In this document: positions 32,901 through 45,028 of the stretch, piece by piece
Layout of the letters: each line of letters opens with the position of its first letter
How positions within the stretch are numbered: position 1 is the stretch's first letter
Origin: Mesostigma viride
Lineage: Eukaryota > Streptophyta > Mesostigmatophyceae > Mesostigmatales > Mesostigmataceae
Direction: 5' to 3'
Assembly (NCBI GenBank): GCA_009746045.1
Contig: RPFO01000165.1
Coordinates: 5,692,585 to 5,756,584 of the forward strand
Length of the DNA: 64,000 bases
The notes under the pieces: model-generated
Told to the model about the DNA's origin: nothing
What the model saw: the letters and a program-made list of their open reading frames with translations, nothing else
The model's database searches: none
Program-made: the position numbers and the translations under genes

Positions 32901-35900
32901 TCCATTTTCGCGGTCAAAAGTGGCCTTACGCCTAGGTTACGCCTTCAAGTTGAGCCATACCCGGGTTAAGTTACGGTGGCACCCAGGCTTAAGTTACGGT
33001 CGCCGCCCAAACTTCGGCGTCGTAACTTAACGCGGGAACGTAACCTTAAGAATCGTAACTTAACGCGGGACTGTAGTATGTAGTTGCTGTTGCTTGGGAA
33101 GTTAAGAAGTTAAAATTGAACTGCCACGCTGCATAATTCTTCCTATCTATCCTGCTTGTTAAGCCTCCTTTTTTCTCCCGCTCCCCTCCTTACACACACA
33201 CACACATTTCTTTTTTCCCTCTTTTTTCCCTTTGTTTTCTTTCTTTCCCTTTTTTTTCTTCCCTCCTTCGCCCCCACCCCTTTCTCTCTTCCTCATCCTC
33301 TGATGGACTGGTCCCTGCAGGAGGCAGAGGCCCGGCGGGAGGACATCCAGCGCGAGAAGGACCGTCTGGTGGCGCAGCAGCTGCAGTGGTCCCTGCTGGA
33401 GGCCAAGAGCGACGAGGCGGCGCTGAAGCGACGCAAGCTGGAGGAGGCGTGAGTGGGGAAGGGGGGTGCTTATCTACTCGTGTAGCAGCACTTACTCTAT
33501 TGAATTAGGAGGGCCGAGAGTGACGAATCAGCCTTGAAGCAACACAAGCTGGAGGAGGCATGAGTGTCAAGTAGACCCCATGCCATGACATTTTTTGACC
33601 TCTACTTGGCAGTTGCGCATGCCAGCGCAAACAGTTGCTACGATGGTTGCAGACGTGAGGGTGCGCAAGTTGGAGGAGACATGACCATGTTTGTGAGCGC
33701 GCATACACAGATACGCACGACGGGACGTGGCGCATGACAGATAGAGAACCCGGGGATGATTGGGGGGAAGCAACAAAGGGATTACCTCTTAGTCAAGCGA
33801 GCTCACACAAGGGGAGGAGACATGGGAGGGAGTAGGCCAGGTCAAGGAAACTTTCCTGAAGGGGGCGGGAGGGAAAAGAAGCGAAGGAGGGACAAACGAA
33901 AAAGAATGTCATGAGCAGGCCCCAAGTGGCGCATCTCTTCTACTTTTTTGCTTGACGTGTTCATGCATTCATTGACGCGCCTCCGTTGGGAGAGTCACGG
34001 GGTACCATCTTTTCAGTAGGTACCTTTCATCCATCCCTGTTTGATGCACAGCAAGGAGGGGGCGCGGGACCCCCCCCTTCTCTCGTTGCCTTGAAAGGCA
34101 GGCCACAGGTTCAATTACTTGACATGTTTGGAATTATGTAGAAAGGCATGCCCTCGTCCTTTGTAATACTAGCTGTTGCGCTGATTTCCTTGGGGCCGAG
34201 CGCCGCTTGGTACCACCCTACTAACAACAAGCGGCTTAGTGGGCTATCTATTTTTGCTGTATTCGACACCCCCCCCCCTTGCTGGCGCAGCTTCCTGACC
34301 AAGAAGGCGCGCATCGTCGACGCGATCGGCGAGGACTGCGGCGTGGAGGACCTGGGCCGCGTCGTGAAGAGGTTATCCGAGGCGCACGAGTGAGTGAGGG
34401 CATGGCTGTGGCACGGTCAGGGGGTACTAGTGCAGCAGTGGCACTAGTGGGCTGCTGGCACTTTTGCTCACGCACTCATGCAAAAGTGAGGGCATTACCG
34501 CCGTGTTGTTAGGGGAATGGTGGAATACTGGCACAGCACGGGAATGGCAGTATCGCTGCACTGTCCGAGCATGGTTACTGGACTGCATCGCATCGCATGA
34601 GGCTGTAGCACTGAAGGAATACTACTATATCCCAGCATGACAGCAGTCCTGGTAGGCTTCTTGTTGCAGAGCGATTATAATGCTGTCACAGCATTATTCA
34701 ATAGCTATTCAAGCACAAGCGCAGGCCAGCCTAGATGGTCGCCTGTTATGTGATGGCTGTAATGGTGGGCTATGTTTGATCATCACCAGTATGGTTCTTA
34801 GGCCTGAAGGCGTTTTGTGAAAGCTTTGCATTTTACTACTAATCAAACTGCTGACTACTGCAATCTGTACCCCTTTCCATTCATCGTTGCTTTGGCTCGG
34901 TATCACCCACTGCATTGACTAGACATCGACTAACCTACCCTCCACGTGCGTCTGGCCTGCCCTTGCTCTGGCAACCCCCAGCGCATTAAGTCTTGTACTG
35001 CCCTCATCAGCCGCCCTGCGTGTCTGGCCTTGCATGCCCCCCCCCCAAAAAAAAGGCCTTGAGTGTGTACAGAACTCATTCACCTTTTTTTCCACCTTGC
35101 CTGCCCTTGGTCGGCCACCCCCCTCAGCGCCAAGGAGGCGGAGAGCCACCGCCAGCAGGACAAGCTCAACGGGGTCAAGGCCAGCTTCAAAGTGGCCGAG
35201 AACTCGCTGGCAAAGGCGCGCAAGCAGAAGGGGGACGCAGACGCCAGCATCGCGCGTGAGTCATCTACGTAGGGTGTACAGTGGATGTCCATCCGATAGG
35301 CATTGACGGCGGCAGGATCGCTCGTTGGTGTGGCTGTGTTATAAGGAATAGGCGGCAGGATCGCTCGTTGGTGTGGCGGTGTTATAAGGAATAGGCGGCA
35401 GGATCGCTCGTTGGTGTGGCTGTGTTATAAGGAATACAAGTATGCAGACATGGATTCGCTCTTTGGTTTGTTACAGAGCTTGGGTGATCAGCGTACATGG
35501 TCAATGTACTACTACGTAAATGTTGAGGAATGCAGCAGACCATGGGGAAGGGCACACGCCAGCACATTGCTCGTAATTTATCCTGCGATGCGTCAGGCCC
35601 CCCCGCCTCCCCCCGCCCTTTTGTCTGTGGCCTCTTCCCCTCCTCAGCCCCTTGTTTCCACTGGGTACGTGCTCCTCTCCCATTTTCTCCTGAGGAAGCA
35701 AGGAATAGATATGGAGCCGTTTCTGCAGAAATAGACTCATTGTAGAAACGGAGTTGTTACTGTGCTGTCAATGGCTGCTTTTGAGGCAATATTGTAGCGC
35801 GACACCTTTCTCTGTTATAGCTCATTCTTGGTGGCCAATACCGACGGTTACCAGTGTCATTGCCCCCACACACCTGGCGATTACCACAGTGTCGTTGCCC

Positions 35901-38900
35901 CTGCCACTGCTCCCTTTCGCGCCTCCTGCATCCTCTGCTCCTTGCGGGTGGCTCCTCGCGGGTGCCATGCGCATCCTCCCACCCTGTACATCCTCCCACC
36001 AAGTACCTGACCGTCGGGGCTGACACCCCTGCTTGTATGCTGTGCCTACCCCATCCGTGCTGTGCCTACCCCATTCGTGACGACCATTTTGTAACCCTGT
36101 GGCCCCTGCTGGGATGCATGTCTTGTGCATCCTCCCCCCACCAGGCCTTCGGCAGGAGCTGCAGGGTGCCATCCAGCGCGACCAGCTGGAGGGGGTGGAG
36201 CTGCCGCCGCCAAGTGGCAGCACGCAGATGGTCGGCTCGTCGCTCTCCTCGCAGCCGGCCGACGCAGGGTCCCTGCTGGACGATGCGATCCGCACGGCCC
36301 GGGAGAGCCTGCGGGAGGCGGAGGGGTACGCTGTGTGGCGCCCGAGGCAGTAGGGGGGGGGGGGTTGTGTGGCGTCCTTGGCATGTTAGGGGGGGCATTG
36401 TGTTGCGTCCTAGGCATGGGGGGGGGGGACGTTGTGTGGCGCCCTAGTCATGGGGGAGGTACGTTTTGTATCATCCTAGTCATGGGGGGGGGGACGTTGT
36501 GTTGCGTCCTAGGCATCGGGGGGGGGGGGACGTTGTGTGGCGCCCTAGCCATGGGGGAGGTACGTTTTGTATCATCCTAGGCATGGGGGGGGGGCGACGT
36601 TGTGTGGCGCCCTAGTCATGGGGGAGGTACGTTTTGTATCATCCTAGGCATGGGGGGGGGGAAACGTTGTGTGGCGTCCTAGGCATCGGGGGGGGGGGGG
36701 ACGTTGTGTGGCGCCCTAGTCATGGGGGAGGTACGTTTTGTATCATCCTAGGCATGGGGGGGAGGACCTTGAGTCTTAACCCCGTCTGGTCATGAGGCGA
36801 AATTCTAGTTCTTGGGTAGGATCCTATAGAAGCTGTTGATACTGTACTGTAGTTCGTAGACAACTCTAAGGGAACCAGGGTGGAGGGCATGGGTGAAGCT
36901 GTTCTAGAACTATTCTTGTAAAGTGCACTCAGCCTGTTCAGTCCAGGTTGTGTCCAGCCTGTGATTAGTATTGTCCCTAAGCTGCATGCTTCTTTTACTT
37001 CCCTCTTAAATTTTAGTTGGACTAACAGCGGCATTTGGACGAAGAGGCATTCTTTTCTCACTCTTTGGCGCAGCCTGTTTCAATTAACCCGACTCGTTGT
37101 CATCGTGATGGCGATGCCTTGCTGTCAGCAAATCTTTGCTGTCGCCTCCACCAGCACGTTCACAGAGAAGAACGTGACGGTGGTTGCCTTGTTCGTCCTT
37201 GTTGCCTTTTCATGATGCTTTGTCCCGCTCATCAACGGTTGCCATCGACACTCACCAGCACGGTCACCGAGAAGAACGCCATCGGCCGCATCGTGGACAA
37301 GTACCTGGTCGCGGCCAAGAGGGACAACAAGTGCCACATCTGCGAGAGGGGATTCCACTCCGACTCGGAGAAGATCAACTTCATCGACAAGGTATGCAGC
37401 CTAGTACCTGATGTCTGCCTGGTCCATGAATAAGGTATGCAGCCTGCTCCATCAATAAGGTATGCAGCCTAGTACCCGATCTCTTTGACAAGGTCTGCCT
37501 GGTCCATCAATAAGGTATTCAGCCCAGTACCTGATGTTAAGGACAGGGTGTGCCTTCTTCGTCAGTAAGGTATACTGCCTTGTACCTGATTTCATTGACA
37601 AGGTACGCCTAGTTCATCAATCAGGTATGCAGCCTCATACTAACATTCATGCTTATATCGCTGTTTTGGTATCGCGGGAAGCTCCACACCGACTTCATTG
37701 GAGAATATGAAGTTCATCGACAAGGTGTATAGGCTTGTTCAAGTAGCACAGCTGGCTTTGTTGACAAGGTGGGCCTGCTGTCTCCTGGCACGCAGTACCG
37801 CATCGGGTTTCGTATCCACCGCCATGGAATCCGCCATGTCTTTACTCTCACCGTGTGTGTCCCCTCAGCTTGTCCGCTTCCCCCCCCCCCCCCCCCCCTT
37901 CCCCTAGTCGGGGCATTACATCGGCGCATCGTCGGCCATGTGCCTCCTGTCTCCTCGTGGCCCAGAAGTACTTCCCCCACCGATACCTGCAGCTCACGTG
38001 CTCGCTCGTGTGCGCGCCATCTGACGTGGGTGTGCCCATTTGGCCCCGCCTTAGCCATTCTCCCATGCTCACGCCTCCTGCCCGTAGTCATGGGCTCCGT
38101 CCTCTGCATATGCACTTGCCCTCTACACGTGCGGTCTGCCAGCACGATGCACTTGCCCTCTCCACGTGCCGTCTGCAAGTACAAGATCCTATGCACATGC
38201 ACTTGCCCCCTAAACGTGCCGTCTGCAAGTACGAGGTGGCGCGTGGTGCATGTGCCATTCACCATGTTGATTCTTCTTCTGCTGCTTGTTGTTGTTGTCC
38301 TCTGCGCAATCCCTACGCAATCCCTTTGTTCCTGTCGTCCCTGTCTTGCCGTCTGCCAGTACGAGATGGTGCGCAACCTCATTCCGCAGGAGATGGAGGC
38401 GGCGGCACAGCGCCGCGAGGCCGCCGCGGCCAAGGTGCGCTCGCTGGAGCAGCTGCGGCCCAAGTGGGTGGAGTACGAGCGGCTGCTGGGGGGCGTCTGC
38501 CAGAACGAGGAGGCCATCCGCAAGCTGGAGGCTGAGCTGGCGGACGTGCGGGAGCAGGAGCAGAAGGTAGGCGACCCTTGGCCAGCCACCCACCAAGGGT
38601 AGCACGTAGCGAAACAAGCAAACTAGTAGTATGCTGCCCTCTCTCAATGGTGCCACGTTGCCAGGGTTACTGAATGTCTTTGTGTGCCACGTGTGGCTCA
38701 TTTCACCACCACACAATGTTGATTCCTCAGACTTGGATGGAGATCACACGGCTGCGCACATTCCTTTATCACGTGAAGCTCGACAGCAGCAACCGTGTAA
38801 TGCTAGCTTCAAGGATCTATGATCGACGGCTAGTAGATTTCCTATCATATCACCTAGCCATGATGTGGTACTTTGTTGTTATTATCTAACAGCTGAAGAC

Positions 38901-41900
38901 ATGGATTTTCTAACCATTTAACTGTAGTGGTGGTGTGTGTATGCTGCCCCAACCGGCCTGATGTAGCCCAGCGTCCGCCGCCCGTGCGTTGCAAGTTCAC
39001 AGCCTTAGTACTGTTGCGTCCATGCTGATGCAACGATCAGCTGGCCACAACAGGGCGAGTAGCTCACTAGTGAGCGCACGCAGCCACTTTGGCTAGTACC
39101 TTGGAACACGAGCTGACAGCTCACCAATCTGCGCGCGTGTGTGTGTGCCACTAACCTGCATTCATGCGTCTGTGCCCAACCACCACCCTGCGTGTGCCAC
39201 ATCCCTGCATGTGGAACCACGCGTGGTTGCTACCGACGCAACCAGCTGGCGAGCGCCAGTGCCGCCTTTGCGGTGAGCGCCCAGGAGCTGTTCAAGCTGC
39301 GCGCGGAGCTGAGGGACATGGAGTCGCAGTACATGGACTGGCAGCGGCAGGCCGGACAGCTGGCGAGGCAGCGCGAGGAGATGGGGGGCGGTGACAGGGG
39401 GCAGGGCGAGGGGACCAGCCTGGCGGACCGGCTGGCACGGCTCACGCAGGACCTGGAGGAGCTCGCGGAGAAGAAGTGAGCGCGGGCTTGCTGTCGGTAT
39501 CAGATGGCTTTTGCATCTTATTGTGCAGCATAAAAACTATGCATTAGACTCTGTACAGGAGCTGGAGGAGCTGGTGGGGAAGAAGCGCGTTCATATCATT
39601 AAGTGCGGTGCCATAGGGTGTACTATGGCAGCAGTTTATGCGCTTGTCCTAGGGGCTAGATACAAGAGTTGACGGAGATGCGAGATACTCGAGGAGACTA
39701 GAGTTGACTAGAGGATTCACTAGACTAGAGGAGACTAGAAATGACTAGAGGATTTACTAGACTAGAGGAGACTAGAGTTGACTAGAGGATTTACTAGACT
39801 AGAGGAGACTAGAGTTTTCTAGAGGATTTACTAGACTAGAGGAGACTAGATGCCAGAGTTGACGAAGAGCAAGAACGTGCGTAGTCCCAGGGTAAGTACA
39901 TGTAGCATGGCATGGACTCTATGTTGTGTAGCGTGCTGCCATAGGGTTCCTGCCGATGCGACCTGCATCATTGATGGGACAGAGACCAGCTCCATTACCT
40001 GCCCTACGTTCACTGTGCTCTTCTCACGTCATCCTCACCCTGCCCCCCCTCTCATCTCCCCGCACTCGACCCCCATCTCAACCCCCTCTCCCACACACAA
40101 CCACACCCAAGTCCCTTCCCCACTCCACTCGGCCCCCATCTTACCCAACCACCACAACCACAACCACACCCCCGTCCGCAGGAGCGACCTCGAGCTTCAA
40201 TGCAAGTCGGGGGTAGAAATTTTACCTGCCTACCTTTCCCTTTGCCCTCGCCTTACCACTCATCCCCATTACATGTGGCCCCCATCACGCCACACACCCC
40301 AACCACGCCGCACACCCCCACCACGCCCCACACCCGAACCATGCAGGAGCAACCTCCAGTTCCAGCGCGACCGGCAGGAGCGGCTGCGGGACGACAAGCG
40401 CGCGGAGCTGGATGCCGCGCAGCGCGAGCTGAACCTGGCGACCGAGCGGCTGCGGCGCGCTGAGGACGCGCGCAGGGAGCGCGACGCGCTGGCGGCCAAG
40501 CGGGACGAGCTGGCGGCAGGCATACAGGCACTGGCCGCCGAGATCCAGGTGGGGTATAGTCGGGGTTTGGGTTGGGGGCTGTTGGGGGGTGGGTAGGGGG
40601 TCACTGCTTACAGATACGAAGTGGGCTTTACAGTTCATGGTGTACGCGAATCGAGTTGTGATTACACATGCAATGTGTGCTTTGCATGTTTGGTGTGAAG
40701 TGGGTTTTATTGTGCGTCTAACGGGGACGTTCATACTAGAGTAAAAAGGAGGCGTTCCTCCTTGTTCTGTACACTAAAAAAAAAAACAAGGTTCCTCTGG
40801 CTACCTCAAGAAGAAGAGACGATCACCGTGTGGGAACAGGTTGCGGGCGACAGTAGCTGCCTGCGACCCATGGTACGGAAGCCAGCTTTTTTATAGCATC
40901 CCGCAGGCTGATCTCGACGCCCTTGTAAGTTCACAACATGCTGGGCGTCCTCTTTAGGGCGTTCTCTGCTGGCCACCCTGTCATCTTTGTCGCTGATGTG
41001 CAGGTTGGGCCATGGTGTTCGTTAACCAATGTGCAGGATTCCAGTTGCCAAGCTTCCTACTGCTACTGTGGCACTTACACAGTCCTGGCTGGCCAAACCT
41101 CTCTTACTTTTCCACAAGTCTTCCAGAAGCGTTACTGACGGCTGCTGATGCGCCCTTCTGTCCTTGTCGTTCTTCCCTGCTACACAGGCAACCCTTTTTC
41201 CTTCTATATATGCAACCCTTTTCTATTCCTGTACCCACGGACAGGGCGCTGCTGTATTCCTATTCATTCCCTTCCACTGCTATTCATGACTACCCTCTTG
41301 TCCCTCCCACTCTACCCACAGACAGGGCGCCGCTGTATTCCTATTCATTCCCTTCCACTGCTATTCATGACTACCCTCTTGTCCCTCCCACTCTACTCAC
41401 AGACAGGGCGCCGCTGTATTCCTATTCATTCCCTTCCACTGCTATTCATGACTACCCTCTTGTCCCTCCCACTCTACTCACAGACAGGGCGCCGCTGTAT
41501 TCCTATTCATTCCCTTCCACGGCTATCCATGACTACCCTCTTGTCCCTCCCTGTCTAACCACATACCGCTCATGCGTTTTTGTTCATGTTCTCACTCGCT
41601 GCAGTCTCTGACTACCTCCTCTTCTCCCCCCCTCTTCTACTCTCCACGTCTTGCCCACAGGCCGCGGCACAAGAGATCGCCCCCCTGGCTGCGGAGCGCG
41701 ACGCGGCCGTGGCCGAGCGCGTGCGCATGCGGGAGGAGGCGGCGCAGTCGGAGGATCGGGTGGCGAGCCAGCTGGCGGAACTGGAGCGCGACCTGCAGCC
41801 GGTGGACCACCTGCAGGGGCTGGTCGTGAGGTCGGGCGCGATGGACACGCATTGCTGTATTGATGGTGGTCATGGGGAAAGTGTGAAGCAGTGAACTCTT

Positions 41901-44900
41901 GAGGTTCTGTTGCGGTTGGGTGCGTTGAGACTACGGGTAACGAGGATAGCACGATCTACTATACGTACTGTATGTGAATATATATACACCGATGTAAGCA
42001 ATTATATTTTTTAATATACATACACCGTAATTTATCATTATCAATGAATATATAGACTGTGTGCTAACTCTTGCATTCCTCTCCAACTCTGGCAAACTTC
42101 GTCAACGCCTCCTTCACCTCTTGCCGCCCTTCCCTGCTCCTCCCCCCCCCCCTCCTCCCCTCCCCTCCCTCCATCTTATCTTTTTTAATGTCCCATTTTC
42201 CCCTGCTATGATGGGCCCCTTGTCGCGTGATTTTATGTAATCTGATATTTGTTACTCCTGCCCCCCCAGCTTCCGGGAGTCGGGAAAACCGGCGGAGCTC
42301 GAGAGGGTGCAGGCGATGATTGCGGGGAACCAGCGCAAGCGCGACCAGCTGGCCGCTGAGCTGGCGACGCTGCAGGAGGAGCTCAAGACGCAGCGCGAAT
42401 CCGAACAGGTAAGGGAGCGGCCGCCGCATGCGTTTTGCTCGTCGTCTCAGTTGTGGTGGTGAAAACTTTCTTCTGTTGTGGTGGTAGCGTTACAGAATTA
42501 ATAAGGCTTAACGTGACTAATAAGTGCATGAATGATAATACCGTGGTTAATAATAACACAACACTGGTATAGTTACGGCATTGGTAAGGCTAACGTGATT
42601 CATAACGACACAACACTGGTAACGTTGCGGTGAGAGTTGCGGTGAATTTGTGGTTGTTTATTAGGAGCTCAAGACGCAGAGGGCGGTGGAGCAGGTGAGG
42701 GGGTCCAACCGCTTCGCAACGCAAAATAAGTAAACCTTAATTAATCCTAAACCTTAACCCTGAAGCAGTAATAGGAACCCCGTGGGTCTGGACTAAAACC
42801 TTAATCCTAAACCTTAACCCTGAAGCAGTAATAGGAACCCCGTGGGTCTGGACTAAAACCTTAATCCTAAACCTTAACCCTGAAGCAGTAATAGGAACCC
42901 CGTGGGTCTGGACTAAAACCTTAATCCTAAACCTTAACCCTGAAGCAGTAATAGGAACCCCGTGGGTCTGGACTAACCACTGTATGCGCTGCGGGAGATG
43001 GGACCGGTGGGTGGTTTAGAGTCGTCATGGCTTAAGTATAGGGCACCCAAATGGCAAAGTTTTCGTGCCATCATGGCTTTAGCAGAGGGCGCCCAAAGGG
43101 CAAAGTTTCATGTCGTCATGGCTAAGGTATAGGGCGCCCAACTGGCGAAGGTTTCATGTCATCATGGCTTAAGCAGAGGGCGCCCATAGGGCAAAGGTTT
43201 CATGTCGTCATGGCTAAGGCAGAGGGCGCCCAAATGCTAGTAAATGAGCAGCTGATAATTTGGCTTCTGTGTTCACCTTTTCTTGGCTTTTGCTGTTTCA
43301 TGTGTTTCAGATTGCAGCGTCACTAGCTCTTTAATGGCCACGACGTTGGTTCCAGCAACATCTAACTGTCTAGCCTTTATTTTTTAGCGTAACTGTTGAA
43401 GGTTTAGGGTTACGGGTTTAGGGTATAGGGTTAAGGGTTTAGGGTTTATAAGTATGGTCTTTTTTTTTTTCAGCAGTGGGATGCCAGGACAATATCCCGC
43501 TGCTTATTCTCTCTGTACATCCTTGGTATTGTTTGCCTTATTCGCTCTGTACCTCCTTGGTATTGTTTGCCTTATTCACTCTGTACATCCTTGGTATTGT
43601 TTGCCTTATTCGCTCTGTACCTCCTTGGTATTGTTTGCCGTATTCGCTCTGTACCTCCTTGGTATTGTTTGCCTTATTCGCTCTGTACCTCCTTGGTATT
43701 GTTTGCCTTATTCACTCTGTACATCCTTGGTATTGTTGGCCTTATTCGCTCTGTACCTCCTTGGTATTGTTTGCCTTATTCGCTCTGTACCTCCTTGGTA
43801 TTGTTTGCCTTATTCGCTCTGTACATCCTTGGTATTGTTTGCCTTATTCGCTCTGTACCTCCTTGGTATTGTTTGCCTTATTCGCTCTGTACATCCTTGG
43901 TATTGTTTGCCTGCCCTTCACTCGAATGCTTGCCCTATTGGTCATGCAATTCTTAAATCTATTTCTCACCCCACCATTTGCCTTCTCTTGCCTTCTCACT
44001 GAGAGATGGACGGGCCAGCATATGCTCTCCTTATTCTTTCTGTCCCTTGTCATGGTATGTTTTGTGCCTCCTTTGCGCGGTTCTTCGCCTCCCTGATACG
44101 GTCTACTGATAGGGTCTACTGATACGGTCTACTGATACGGTCTACTGATACGGTCTACTGATACGGTCTACTGATACGGTCTACTGATACGGTCTACCTT
44201 CCCTTCCCATCCCATGACACACACTATCTATTCACTCTATTGTTCGCCTCCCGTGACGGTCAGCAGGACAACGAGACGCGGTCCGTACTTTTTCCTTCCC
44301 CTCACCATGGTATTATTTGCCCCCCCATTTGCCCAATTGTCAGCCTTATCATCTCCTGTATCATGGGCCGCCTCTTCACCCGCTTGTTCCTTCAATTCTC
44401 TCCATCGTGGGCCGCCTCTTCACCTGCCTGTCCCCTGTATTCTCTCCATCGCGGGCCTCCCCTGTCCACCCCATCCCACGGGCGCGCAGAGCTACGAGAA
44501 TTATCGGCGCGCGATGGAGGACATGATCAAGTACAAGCGCACGCTGAACGAGATCGAGTCCTTGGACGCCAGCATAAAGGAGGCGAGCGGGAGGGCCAAC
44601 GAGCAGGGCGACCCGCGCATGCTGCGCAACAAGTGCGCCGAGCTTCAGCGGGAGATCGAGGACCTGCGCAGCAGGGTGTGTACTCGTGTACTCGTGTTCT
44701 TCCTTAGCGCGCCCTTTGCGGCAGCTGTATGGTGCGTGTGGTGTGGTAGAATCATGGGTAATGATGGGTATGCACGATGCATGCACGGGGATGCAGTGGG
44801 GGGTGGAGTTGCAGAACGAAATTTGTGTTGTGCGGTGATGTCTTTTGGGGGGGGAAGCGGGGAGGGGGGGGGGGGGGGGGAGATTTGGGGGGGGGGGCGG

Positions 44901-44960
44901 GGAGGATTCGGTGGTGGTGGTGGTGGTGGTGGTGGTGGTGGTGGTGGTGGTGGTGGTGGT

Positions 44961-45028
<68 letters not shown>

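Larger units (their letters stand above)
26116..33073. mobile_element. pogo/Tigger-like DNA transposon, about 7 kb, inserted in RAD50 intron 11
   Basis: The ends are inverted: the left reads CAGTCATTCCCGCGTTAAGT and the right, on the other strand, CAGTCCCGCGTTAAGTTACG. Both sides are flanked by TA (26114-26115, 33074-33075). Terminal CAGT with a TA duplication is typical of the Tc1/mariner/pogo group. Just inside the left end, a 17-base arm (CCCGCGTTAAGTTACGA) is repeated inverted around a 20-base spacer, and the right end has a similar structure. Inside lie a HIRAN ORF, a three-unit 578-bp array, a GC-rich block and a decayed minus-strand transposase with a CENP-B-type DNA-binding domain. 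It sits wholly within an intron, so RAD50 need not be disrupted. Confidence 0.85.

Noticed and set aside
43454-44096. Frames of 182-206 codons with hydrophobic LLGIVCLI repeats resembling a membrane protein
   Set aside because: 36-bp minisatellite is a multiple of three, so it stays open in all three plus frames; no flanking domain.
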